Counted from the stretch's first letter, positions 1 to 5,587 are shown. The stretch is DNA of 5,848 bases from an uncultured Clostridia bacterium (GCA_937897215.1 CALCBQ010000129.1:1-5848), one strand, 5' to 3'. The notes: generated by a model from the sequence alone, not told the origin. A program made the numbers and translations.

Positions 1-131
1 ATACCTTGTGCTTCCTGCATTACATGCATAAGCATACTCTTATCGTCCTTATTTGCTTCAATAACAGCCATAAGCTGTTCTTCTTGTTCCTTTGTTCCCT
101 TAAATGGAATGGAACTTAATTTTTTGAGCAT
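1..131 (-). CDS. NuoE/HndA-like thioredoxin-fold [2Fe-2S] subunit, N-terminal fragment
   Basis: This is the first 43 codons of a protein that continues past the left edge of the window. The ATG at 131-129 is preceded by a strong AAAGGAGG ribosome binding site about 8 nt upstream. The visible residues begin MLKKLSSIPFKGTKEQ and reach MHVMQEAQG. The pattern of a short basic lead, a helix ending in a D/E-rich turn and then a 'M-x-V-M-Q-E-A-Q-G' segment matches the start of NuoE/HndA/HydC proteins, where the family reads roughly 'LIPVLQEAQ-x-x-x-GYLP'. In that family the subunit holds a [2Fe-2S] cluster and passes electrons between NAD(P)H and an electron-bifurcating [FeFe]-hydrogenase or related oxidoreductase in the cytoplasm. 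The cluster cysteines would lie beyond the window, so they cannot be checked. The partner NuoF-like and hydrogenase genes would be expected further left. Confidence 0.68.
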   Translation of the reverse strand, partial: MLKKLSSIPFKGTKEQEEQLMAVIEANKDDKSMLMHVMQEAQG

Positions 132-158
132 TTTAGGTTTCCTCCTTTTAAAATAAAC

Positions 159-175
159 GGTAAAAAATTTTTACC
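159..175. promoter_or_regulatory. Perfect palindrome in the 5' leader of the NuoE/HndA-like gene
   Basis: GGTAAAAA-A-TTTTTACC is a perfect inverted repeat with 8-bp arms around one central base. It is centred about 36 bp upstream of the start codon at 131 and lies downstream of the predicted promoter at 249-277, so it falls in the transcribed leader. It could be an operator or a short RNA hairpin near the ribosome binding site. It does not match the Rex consensus (TTGTGAA or TTGTTAA half sites with a short spacer) or other operators I recognise. Confidence 0.4.
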
Positions 176-248
176 ACTTTGGATACTTTTTTATGCGACG
201 AAATTCGCCACAAACACACAAAAAGTCATTATAATTGTGTATGTTAAA

Positions 249-277
249 ATTATAACAGACTTTTAAGCAAATGTCTA
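249..277 (-). promoter_or_regulatory. Sigma-A-type promoter for the NuoE/HndA-like gene
   Basis: On the minus strand TAGACA (277-272) is followed after exactly 17 bp by TATAAT (254-249). This predicts transcription from near position 242 and a leader of about 110 nt before the start codon at 131. A second TATAAT at 233-228 has no good -35 at the right distance. No convincing terminator for the upstream minus-strand regulator lies between 278 and 351, so some readthrough into this gene is possible. Confidence 0.55.
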
Positions 278-351
278 TTTATTTTTTCATTTTTTTACAT
301 ATTTAATTAGTATTATTACTTTTAACTATAGATAGCGATATTTTTTTGTGC

Positions 352-1644
352 TTATTGACAAATGACTATTGATTTTTTCATTATATCCGTGGCTTTCTCA
401 AGGGAATTTATGGAAACTGATGATACTGATAATACAATTTCGCCATTTCCATCTGAATTAATAACCGAAATTCCTTTGTCATTAAGAGTTTTACAAATTT
501 GTTCATTTGATAAATCCAAATTAAAAATGCATCTTACATAAAGCGGAGAATCAGACTTAATAATTCTTACTTTTTCGCCAAATTTCTGTATTAGCAAATC
601 GCTAAGAATTTTAGATTTCTGCATATATAGTTTTCGTGATTTTCTGATTTGTGAATTCAGGTGTCCGTCGCGGATATAACTGCAGAGTGCTATTTGGTCA
701 ACTTTTCCGACAGTCTGGTTGTAAAGTTCTCTTTTTTTCTTGTATTCGCCTAATAATACATCAGGCAAAATCATAAAACTTATACGGATTGACGGCAACA
801 GAAGTTTTGAAAAAGTGCCTAGATACACAACATTTTCGCCACCATCCAGACCTTGTAAAGACGGTGTAGGGCGATTAAAATAACGAAACTCACTACCATA
901 GTCATCTTCAATAATCAGTTTATTGTTTTTTTTCGCATAACCAACAAGTGCAAATCGTTCCTGAACACTCATTGTATCTCCTGTTTTGCTTGAATAAGAC
1001 GGCGAAACATACAAAATATTACTCTTTTCTTTTGATAAGATTTTATAACCATAATCCTTAAAAATCGCCATACCCTGTTTATAGTTTTCATCATCAAAAC
1101 ACACGGATTTTCGACTTTTAATCAATGGACAAAGAACATTGAGAAGAGCTTGTACACCTGCACCGATTACAATATTTTCTTCATTGCAGACACAATTTCT
1201 TGTTTCCTGAACATATTTTGCAATCTCACGACGAAGTTCTATTTCGCCTTGTGGTTCTCCATAAAAAAGCAGTTTTTCAGTCTGTCGCAAAGCACTTTTC
1301 ACATAGCGGCGCCAAATATCCATATTAAAACTCTCACTGTCAACACCTGACGATGAAAAATCAAAAATAATTTTGCTTTCACTATTTTCTTGTGGCTCTT
1401 TAAGGGTTAAAGATTTGGGATTCACTCCCCTTTTTGATACGTAATATCCACTCTGACTTTTTGGCATTATGTAACCGTCATCACAAAGGCACATAAATGC
1501 GGACTCAACCGTTGTTTTGCTCACATTTCTCTCATCTGCGCAACGGCGGATTGATGGCAATTTCATACCCTCTGTAAGTTTTCCGTCTTCAATTAATTTT
1601 TTATAATAATCGTAAATCTGCATATATAATTTTCTATTTTGCAT
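352..1644 (-). CDS. MocR/PdxR-type transcriptional regulator (GntR-like HTH + PLP-binding aminotransferase domain)
   Basis: This 430-residue protein has the two-part MocR layout. Residues 1-70 form a GntR-type winged helix, with 'EGMKLPSIRRCADERNVSKT' at 26-45 as the recognition region and 'DGYIMPKSQSGYYVS' at 56-70 as the wing. After a linker to about residue 92, residues 93-430 form a fold-type I aminotransferase-like domain. Visible landmarks are 'FYGEPQGEIELRREIA' (127-142), the cofactor-facing 'IEDDYGSEFRYF' (245-256) and 'YLGTFSKLLLPSIRISF' (274-290), where K280 is the expected Schiff-base lysine to PLP. MocR proteins of the PdxR branch sense PLP and control vitamin B6 genes and often their own gene. 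Divergence from a pyridoxal kinase fits that role. It is slightly shorter than many family members (about 450-500 residues), mainly through a short linker. The start is supported by AAGGGGA at 1660-1654, about 9 nt upstream. The family is firm; PLP as the effector is inference from the neighbours. Confidence 0.9.
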   Translation of the reverse strand: MQNRKLYMQIYDYYKKLIEDGKLTEGMKLPSIRRCADERNVSKTTVESAFMCLCDDGYIMPKSQSGYYVSKRGVNPKSLTLKEPQENSESKIIFDFSSSGVDSESFNMDIWRRYVKSALRQTEKLLFYGEPQGEIELRREIAKYVQETRNCVCNEENIVIGAGVQALLNVLCPLIKSRKSVCFDDENYKQGMAIFKDYGYKILSKEKSNILYVSPSYSSKTGDTMSVQERFALVGYAKKNNKLIIEDDYGSEFRYFNRPTPSLQGLDGGENVVYLGTFSKLLLPSIRISFMILPDVLLGEYKKKRELYNQTVGKVDQIALCSYIRDGHLNSQIRKSRKLYMQKSKILSDLLIQKFGEKVRIIKSDSPLYVRCIFNLDLSNEQICKTLNDKGISVINSDGNGEIVLSVSSVSINSLEKATDIMKKSIVICQ

Positions 1645-1698
1645 TGCAAACTGTCCCCTTAAAAATTCTAAAATTTGTATATTTTATTAAAGACACTT

Positions 1699-1723
1699 TT
1701 GTTATATTATATACCCATAACAA
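1699..1723. promoter_or_regulatory. Inverted repeat between the divergent regulator and kinase genes, candidate MocR/PdxR operator
   Basis: TTGTTAT (1699-1705) and ATAACAA (1717-1723) are perfect 7-bp inverted arms separated by 11 bp. The space between them holds the -10 region of the minus-strand regulator promoter and overlaps the best -10 candidate of the plus-strand kinase promoter. A protein bound here would control both directions. MocR proteins often recognise direct repeats as well, so the exact site remains a guess from position and symmetry. Confidence 0.4.
1703..1710 (+). promoter_or_regulatory. Probable -10 region of the pyridoxal kinase operon
   Basis: TATATT (1703-1708) or TATTAT (1705-1710) on the plus strand is the best -10 candidate before the kinase gene. 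The bases 17 bp upstream (about 1680-1687, TATTTTAT) make a poor -35. A weak -35 facing a strong divergent promoter would fit a promoter that needs the MocR regulator for activation, but the assignment is tentative. Confidence 0.35.
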
Positions 1724-1734
1724 GTTCAAATCAA
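1706..1734 (-). promoter_or_regulatory. Promoter of the MocR-type regulator gene
   Basis: On the minus strand TTGATT (1734-1729) is separated by 17 bp from TATAAT (1711-1706), a near-consensus sigma-A promoter. Transcription would start near 1699, giving a leader of about 55 nt to the ATG at 1644. An alternative pair, TTGAAC (1729-1724) with TATAAC (1706-1701), also has a 17-bp spacer. Confidence 0.6.
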
Positions 1735-1746
1735 GGGGGTAAAATA

Positions 1747-2586
1747 ATGAAACGAGTAGCAGTTATAAACGACCTTTCGGGCTTCGGCAAATGTTCACTT
1801 TCTGTGGCGCTTCCAATCATTTCTGCTATGGGTATTGAATGCAATCCCATACCTACTGCAATCCTTTCAAATCAAACAGGTTTTGACGATTTTTACTCTG
1901 TTGATTTTACCCCTCATTTAACTCCGTATATTGATGTATGGAAAAGGCAGAATGTTAAATTTGACTCTATTTTAACAGGTTACCTTGGTAGTGAAAAACA
2001 GGTTGATATAATTCTTGATTTTATTGAGCATTTCGGTAAAAATTCACTTGTTTTTGTTGACCCTGTTATGGCAGATGATGGTGTGCTTTATGACACTTAT
2101 GACGAAAAACTTTGCGAAAAGGTAAAGGCACTTACCAAAAGAGCAAATATAATCGCCCCTAATCTTACAGAGCTTTGTTTTCTTTGTGGTGAAGATTACA
2201 ACGAAATCAGTAAAGAGGAAAATCATAATAAAATTGAAGCTCTTGCACACTCACTTTTGAATGAAACCACAAAAACTGTAATTGTTACCGGCATAAAACA
2301 TAATGGTAAAATTAAAACTTTAGCCATCGAGAAAGACAGAATACACACAACCAATCATAAACTTTTGAGTGGCAGTTATTCTGGCACAGGCGATATTTTT
2401 TCAAGTATTGTGTGTGGTGGTGTTACCAAGGGAATGGATGTTTTTGATGCTGTTTCACTGGCTACAAATTTTATTTATTGTTCAATAATGGACACTCCAA
2501 CAACACTCGATTATGAGCCACAAGGAGTACATTTTCAAAAACATATGGAGATGCTTATCAATGAGAAAAAAGGAATCGTTATTTAG
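1747..2586 (+). CDS. pdxK: Pyridoxal/pyridoxamine kinase (ribokinase-like fold)
   Basis: This 279-residue cytoplasmic enzyme is expected to phosphorylate vitamin B6 vitamers with ATP, giving PLP or its reduced forms in the salvage pathway. The N-terminus 'VINDLSGFGKCSLSVALPI' (6-24) is the typical substrate-side signature of the PdxK/PdxY branch. It is followed by 'TAILSNQTGF' (37-46), 'GYLGS' (78-82), 'VFVDPVMADDG' (102-112), 'NLTE' (139-142) and the anion-hole motif 'SGTGD' (212-216), with D216 as the likely catalytic base. Length is normal for the family. The ATG at 1747 is chosen over an in-frame ATG at 1675 because AGGGGG (1734-1739) sits 7 nt upstream and the protein then begins at the conserved first strand. 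Its last 26 bp overlap the downstream transporter gene, which suggests translational coupling. Related HMP kinases (ThiD) share the fold, but the N-terminal signature and the adjacent MocR favour B6. Symbol pdxY would be equally acceptable. Confidence 0.9.
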   Translation: MKRVAVINDLSGFGKCSLSVALPIISAMGIECNPIPTAILSNQTGFDDFYSVDFTPHLTPYIDVWKRQNVKFDSILTGYLGSEKQVDIILDFIEHFGKNSLVFVDPVMADDGVLYDTYDEKLCEKVKALTKRANIIAPNLTELCFLCGEDYNEISKEENHNKIEALAHSLLNETTKTVIVTGIKHNGKIKTLAIEKDRIHTTNHKLLSGSYSGTGDIFSSIVCGGVTKGMDVFDAVSLATNFIYCSIMDTPTTLDYEPQGVHFQKHMEMLINEKKGIVI

Positions 2587-3088
2587 AAAAACATATACGG
2601 CCGTATTTAGTGCAATCATTCTTTTTTCAACAATGCTCGTTAAATTCTCAACAGGACTTGGCGAGGGGTACATTCATTTTGGCGATTGCTTTATTTATAT
2701 ATCCGCTTGTGTTTTGCCTTTCCCCTACTGTCTTATTGCAGGTGCATTAGGTGGCGCATTGGCAGATATTCTTGGTGGATACGCTGTATGGGCAATTCCA
2801 ACGGCAATTATCAAGATTTTAATTGTCTTACCATTTGCACTTGCTTGCAGAAATAACGAATCAAATAAAATACTAAATAAGAGAACTGTACTTATGCCTG
2901 TAATTTCAGGTGCTATCACAATTCTTGGTTACTTTATTGCAGAGTGTGTTCTGTATTCGGTTGCATCGGCAACACTATCAATAATCGGTAATTCTATACA
3001 AGCAGTTGCAAGTGGAGTGTTATTCTATATTGTGGCAACTGCACTTGATAAAATTAACTTTAAAACTAAAATCTCTAAAGGAGTTTAA
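2561..3088 (+). CDS. ECF-type transporter substrate-binding (S) component, probably for a B6 vitamer or related precursor
   Basis: This is a 175-residue integral membrane protein with about five to six hydrophobic segments (near 11-29, 41-57, 59-76, 79-96, 109-134 and 145-161). The run 'GEGYIHFGDCFIYISACVLP' (34-53), then 'GALGGALADILGGYAVWAIP' (61-80) and 'TAIIKILIVLP' (81-91), matches the ECF S-component family typified by the PF07155 group: H/G-D on an early segment, 'G-G-A-L-A-D-x-x-G-G-Y' and 'P-T-x-I-I-K'. S components capture a vitamin and dock on a shared EcfT-EcfA-EcfA' energising module, which is not in this window. The start at 2561 follows GGAG (2547-2550) by 10 nt and lies inside the kinase gene. 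A later ATG at M25 would remove the first membrane segment. Coupling to a B6 kinase and PdxR-like regulator suggests a B6 vitamer as substrate. The thiamin precursor HMP is an alternative, since ThiD-like kinases resemble PdxK. Confidence 0.8.
   Translation: MRKKESLFRKTYTAVFSAIILFSTMLVKFSTGLGEGYIHFGDCFIYISACVLPFPYCLIAGALGGALADILGGYAVWAIPTAIIKILIVLPFALACRNNESNKILNKRTVLMPVISGAITILGYFIAECVLYSVASATLSIIGNSIQAVASGVLFYIVATALDKINFKTKISKGV
3077..3083 (+). promoter_or_regulatory. Ribosome binding site of the radical SAM gene
   Basis: AAAGGAG lies 7 nt before the ATG at 3091 and overlaps the last codons of the transporter gene, whose TAA is at 3086-3088. It fixes the radical SAM start and supports translation as one operon. 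Confidence 0.75.
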
Positions 3089-3090
3089 AA

Positions 3091-3696
3091 ATGGCTGATA
3101 TTGTTTATACTTATGGAAATCAGGCTTACTTAAATATTACAAACGCTTGCCCTTGCAGATGCACTTTTTGTATTCGCAACAATGGGGACAGCGTTGGCGA
3201 GGCAACGACTTTGTGGTTTGAACACAGCCCATCTATTGACGAAATCAAGGCAGAAATTGACAAGTTCGATTTCACAAAATACAATAATTCAATAATTATT
3301 TGTGGTTATGGCGAGCCAACCTGTGCGCTTAATAATCTTATTGATGCTTGTAAGTATTTGAAAAGTAAAGGTATCAGTATTCGTCTTAACACAAACGGAC
3401 TTTCTGACCTTATAAACAAGCGAGAAACTGCAAAAGAAATTTGCGAAGTAATTGACTCCGTTTCAATTAGTCTTAACGCACCAACTGCAGAAAAATATAA
3501 CGAGGTTACTCGCCCATCCTTTGGCGAAAAATCGTTTGACGCTATGCTTAAATTCGCTAAAGAGTGCAAGGAATACGGTATTCCTACAAAGCTTACAGTT
3601 GTTGATGTTATCAGTAAAGAAGATATTGAAGATTGCAAGAAACTTTGTGAAGAAATTGATATTCCAGTTCGTGTTAGAGAATACACATACGAATAA
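3091..3696 (+). CDS. Small radical SAM protein, similar to the TatD-associated family
   Basis: The 201-residue protein carries the radical SAM cluster motif C20-x3-C24-x2-C27 within 'NACPCRCTFCIRN' (18-30), with an additional cysteine at 22. The SAM-binding 'GGE-like' strand is 'IICGYGEPT' (69-77), followed by 'RLNTNGL' (98-104) and 'VSISLNAPTAEKYNEVTRP' (124-142). These are standard elements of the partial TIM barrel that binds a [4Fe-4S] cluster and cleaves SAM. The N-terminus 'YGNQAYLNITNACPCRCTFC' and the short length agree with what I remember of the TatD-linked radical SAM family (TIGR04038). No C-terminal auxiliary-cluster or SPASM domain is present, and the protein ends soon after the barrel. 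The gene starts 2 bp after the transporter and is clearly in the same operon. No TatD nuclease is visible here. The substrate is unknown. Confidence 0.85.
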   Translation: MADIVYTYGNQAYLNITNACPCRCTFCIRNNGDSVGEATTLWFEHSPSIDEIKAEIDKFDFTKYNNSIIICGYGEPTCALNNLIDACKYLKSKGISIRLNTNGLSDLINKRETAKEICEVIDSVSISLNAPTAEKYNEVTRPSFGEKSFDAMLKFAKECKEYGIPTKLTVVDVISKEDIEDCKKLCEEIDIPVRVREYTYE

Positions 3697-3808
3697 TTTT
3701 TTCTAGTAAAGGACAATACCACAGTAATCCGAAACAAATAAATATGTAAAACTAAAAGTGATTTTTATTGTTTCTGTAACATTCTTAAAGAAGTTTTTTC
3801 ACAAAGCA

Positions 3809-3837
3809 AAGAGGGCGCAAACTATGTCCGCCCTCTT
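3809..3837 (+). terminator. GC-rich stem-loop after the pdxK operon, possible terminator
   Basis: AAGAGGGCG (3809-3817) pairs perfectly with CGCCCTCTT (3829-3837) around an 11-nt loop. The stem is the most GC-rich stretch nearby and lies about 110 bp after the radical SAM stop codon. The 3' flank is only moderately T-rich (TGTGTTTGTTGT) and lacks a clean U-run, so it may be a weak terminator or an RNA 3'-end stabiliser. A stronger hairpin follows at 3871-3910. Confidence 0.5.
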
Positions 3838-3870
3838 GAAAGTGTGTTTGTTGTAAAATTATAAATTAAT

Positions 3871-3910
3871 TAAAAAAGTTATGCATTACCACTGAAGCAT
3901 AACTTTTTTA
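3871..3910. terminator. Bidirectional intrinsic terminator between convergent transcription units
   Basis: TAAAAAAGTTATGC (3871-3884) and GCATAACTTTTTTA (3897-3910) form a perfect 14-bp stem with a 12-nt loop, ending in T6 in both directions. It begins 6 nt after the stop codon of the minus-strand secreted protein gene. It can end that transcript and also catch plus-strand readthrough from the pdxK operon. Confidence 0.85.
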
Positions 3911-3916
3911 ATGCTT

Positions 3917-4360
3917 TTATGCAGGTTTAGTTACTTTCCCATTTATATCATATGATGGCCAAGTTTCATCGATAAGAGGAATCGAGGAAAACCATAATCT
4001 ATATGTACCTTTTGCTTTCGACCATGTTCGAACAGTGCTGTTACTACCATACAAAGTGAATTCATCACCAGTATCACTGTAAACAAGAACACCTTTTCTT
4101 TGTAAACTTACTTTCATGGAACAAGAACTCTCTCTTGGACTGTAAGCAGTATTCACTGTTTGATTATGGTTAATAGTAATACTTGTAGTCTGTGTCAACT
4201 CAAAATTTTGTACTGATTTCTTTGAGCGAATTCCAAATCCTTCATAGGTCAATAAAGTAGTTGAGCCAGCAAAAACTATTGTAGTTCTTGCAAGCAAAAT
4301 CATACAAAATAAAAATGTAATAGCTTTTTGAATTCCAACTGTTTTTTTGACGTTTTTCAT
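3917..4360 (-). CDS. Small secreted protein of unknown function
   Basis: The 147-residue product begins with a classic Sec signal peptide: a basic start 'MKNVKKTVGIQK', a hydrophobic core 'AITFLFCMILLA' (13-24) and a likely cut after 'TTIVFA' (26-31), ahead of G32. There is no lipobox cysteine at the cleavage site, so it is probably released or wall-associated rather than a lipoprotein. The mature part of about 116 residues is rich in Ser/Thr and alternating hydrophobic residues, such as 'TTSITINHNQTV' (58-69) and 'GTYRLWFSSIP' (118-128). This suggests a small beta-sandwich. I recognise no catalytic motif and only one cysteine (C80) in the mature protein. The start is supported by AGAAAGGA (4378-4371), 10 nt upstream. 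It is transcribed away from the VanZ-like gene across a 67-bp gap. Confidence 0.75.
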   Translation of the reverse strand: MKNVKKTVGIQKAITFLFCMILLARTTIVFAGSTTLLTYEGFGIRSKKSVQNFELTQTTSITINHNQTVNTAYSPRESSCSMKVSLQRKGVLVYSDTGDEFTLYGSNSTVRTWSKAKGTYRLWFSSIPLIDETWPSYDINGKVTKPA

Positions 4361-4388
4361 ATTTTTTGTTTCCTTTCTTATAAATATA

Positions 4389-4397
4389 TGTTATAAT
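4389..4397 (+). promoter_or_regulatory. Extended -10 promoter of the VanZ-like gene
   Basis: TGTTATAAT is a perfect extended -10 element (TG-n-TATAAT). The bases 17 bp upstream of TATAAT (4369-4374, TTTCCT) are a poor -35, which extended -10 promoters tolerate. The start site would be near 4404, leaving a leader of about 24 nt that contains GGAGG at 4416-4420. Confidence 0.55.
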
Positions 4398-4427
4398 TGT
4401 GGCACTAAATTTATTGGAGGTTTTTTG

Positions 4428-5015
4428 ATGAAAAAACACAAGGAAAAAAACACCGCAAAGAATTTTTTATTAATTTTAGTTAGTGTTGTAATTGGGTATA
4501 TTTTGTACTATAATGTTTTCATGGAAATTATACCGCTGTTTTTTAGTTCGGATATAACTTATTTAGTGGTAAGTATTATGTGTCTTATTGGAAGTATCGC
4601 GGGTTGTATAATTGTTTTAGACTTACTAGTGAATAAGAAAATTAGCAAAAATCTTTTTATACTGATTTGTATAGTTTATTTTGTCGTTATGCTAACAGCC
4701 CTCTTTTTACGGCAATCCCTTGAACGAGTATTTGTTTTCAATCCGCTTATTGGACTAGTAGACACCTTCACTAATTCGCAAATGTTTATGCAAAGCATTA
4801 TGAATTTGGTGTTGTTTGTCCCTGTTGGATATTTTCTTCGAAAGAAAAAGAGGTTTAACCAAATTTTAATTGCTTCCACTATTTCAATTGGTATTGAAAT
4901 ACTTCAAGTAGCACTAATGAGAGGTTTTTTTGATACCTTTGATATCATACTTTACTTCATAGGCATCAATATGGGCTGTTTTATATTCAAAAAAATCGAG
5001 TTGAAAATTGAATAA
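4428..5015 (+). CDS. VanZ-like family integral membrane protein
   Basis: This 195-residue protein has a basic, cytoplasmic N-terminus (MKKHKEKNTAKN) and about six membrane segments (near 13-30, 43-68, 76-95, 121-137, 145-163 and 170-188). The C-terminal half shows the VanZ family signature in order: 'NLVLFVPVGYFLRKKK' (126-141), 'IEILQ' (156-160) and 'RGFFDTFDIILYFIGINMG' (165-183), which corresponds to the family's 'N-x-x-L-F-x-P-x-G', 'E-x-x-Q' and 'R-x-F-D-x-x-D-x-x-x-N-x-x-G' elements. In the last element the usual N is replaced by Y (residue 176). VanZ proteins are linked to glycopeptide, mainly teicoplanin, tolerance by an unknown mechanism, and most genomic copies have no demonstrated role. 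There is no van cluster here. GGAGG (4416-4420), 7 nt before the ATG at 4428, decides this start over an upstream in-frame ATG at 4347. Confidence 0.85.
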   Translation: MKKHKEKNTAKNFLLILVSVVIGYILYYNVFMEIIPLFFSSDITYLVVSIMCLIGSIAGCIIVLDLLVNKKISKNLFILICIVYFVVMLTALFLRQSLERVFVFNPLIGLVDTFTNSQMFMQSIMNLVLFVPVGYFLRKKKRFNQILIASTISIGIEILQVALMRGFFDTFDIILYFIGINMGCFIFKKIELKIE

Positions 5016-5199
5016 TGAACAACACCGCTCTTCCTATAATTAATTAATCGAAAAACATAGAGCTTTTGTGACAAAAAAATATGATTTTATGCAAAAAAAT
5101 GTTGATTGTTATAAAATAATAATGTTGCGAATATTTTGTTGACGATAAATATAAACCAAATGAGCCATATCACAGACTATACGTCATTTTTTATACATA
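5016..5199. other. AT-rich gap after the VanZ-like gene, no gene seen
   Basis: No coding sequence with a ribosome binding site is visible. The stretch contains a near-direct repeat, CAAAAAAATATGATT (5072-5086) and CAAAAAAATGTTGATT (5092-5107), and a TTGACG (5139-5144) that has no acceptable -10 17 bp on. A short untranslated RNA ending at the 5200-5235 terminator is possible but not supported by a good promoter. Confidence 0.4.
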
Positions 5200-5235
5200 G
5201 AAAAATCCCCAAGGAATGCTCCTTGGGGATTTTTC
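5200..5235. terminator. Strong bidirectional intrinsic terminator
   Basis: GAAAAATCCCCAAGGA (5200-5215) and TCCTTGGGGATTTTTC (5220-5235) form a perfect 16-bp stem closed by the tetraloop ATGC. The GC-rich upper stem is followed by a run of T in both orientations. It sits between the plus-strand VanZ-like gene (stop at 5015) and the minus-strand small membrane protein gene (stop at 5290) and can serve both. Confidence 0.92.
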
Positions 5236-5289
5236 TTTAAAAAGTGTGAAAGGAAATTAAAACATGACCAAAATCACGATATAATCAAA

Positions 5290-5532
5290 TTATGCTACTG
5301 TTGTGTTTGAAGTCTGAACAGTTTTTGCAGATGTGTGTAAGCGAAGATGTTCGCCACGAGCCACAGCCTTTTTATGATTGTGAACACGGATTGCACGACG
5401 AATGTTACCTACTACAATTCTCTTGATTGCCTGTTCAAAAGCGATAACCTTATCTTCGTGCATAAAGCCGTAAATTAAAAGACCTGCTACCAATAATTCT
5501 ATTAAAGTTGTAATTGCAAATGTTGTTGACAT
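5290..5532 (-). CDS. Small single-pass membrane protein of unknown function, candidate stress-regulated gene
   Basis: The product is 80 residues. One hydrophobic helix spans about residues 5-23 (FAITTLIELLVAGLLIYGF). It is followed by 'MHEDKVIAFEQAIKRI' (24-39), a likely amphipathic helix, and then a strongly basic stretch rich in Arg, Lys and His (44-68), and a polar Ser/Thr tail. The positive charge after the helix argues for a C-terminus in the cytoplasm. No enzyme motif is visible, and the basic part could bind nucleic acid, membrane lipids or a protein partner. The ATG at 5532 is chosen because GGAGG (5545-5541) lies 8 nt upstream; the open frame extends 13 codons further only to a TTG. 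Its upstream region carries two promoters with a putative NrdR box and LexA-type sites. By context it might be an SOS-induced protein of the YneA/SosA kind, but it has no LysM domain and no recognisable similarity to those. Confidence 0.75.
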   Translation of the reverse strand: MSTTFAITTLIELLVAGLLIYGFMHEDKVIAFEQAIKRIVVGNIRRAIRVHNHKKAVARGEHLRLHTSAKTVQTSNTTVA

Positions 5533-5575
5533 AAAATCTACCTCCGATATGTTCTGTTCGATACCAAACAAACTT

Positions 5576-5587
5576 GAACAAATGTTC
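5576..5587. promoter_or_regulatory. Putative LexA (DinR) box
   Basis: GAAC-AAAT-GTTC matches the core of the Firmicutes SOS box (CGAACRNRYGTTYG) at every defined position of the 12-bp core in the plus-strand reading. The flanking C and G are replaced by T and T. It lies just after the predicted start site (about 5593) of the proximal promoter of the 80-residue protein gene, where repressor binding would block transcription. Confidence 0.6.

Noticed and set aside
1675..1746. Upstream ATG that would extend the kinase by 24 residues
   Set aside because: The extension covers the promoter region and the regulator's upstream site and has no ribosome binding site. The ATG at 1747 has AGGGGG 7 nt upstream and begins at the family's conserved start.
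3306..3737. Long minus-strand open frame of 143 codons opposite the radical SAM gene
   Set aside because: It lies almost wholly antisense to a gene with clear radical SAM motifs, has no good ribosome binding site, and its composition (Ser/Leu/Arg rich) is what the complement of that gene would give.
3731..3774. Imperfect inverted repeat GAAACAAATAAA / TTTATTGTTTC after the radical SAM gene
   Set aside because: It consists almost only of A-T pairs with a bulge and a loop of about 20 nt, which is expected by chance in DNA this AT-rich.
5139..5192. Possible small RNA or terminator using TGACG (5140-5144) and CGTCA (5182-5186) followed by T6
   Set aside because: A 5-bp stem with a 37-nt loop is too weak, and no acceptable -10 follows the TTGACG.
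5541..5560. A third LexA-like site around the two GTTC motifs at 5551-5554 and 5556-5559
   Set aside because: Neither GTTC has a GAAC four bases to its left, so only half sites are present, and part overlaps the ribosome binding site.
5533..5571. 13-codon N-terminal extension of the small membrane protein from a TTG
   Set aside because: The extension would cover the GGAGG ribosome binding site that serves the ATG at 5532, and the added residues are polar and unlike a leader.
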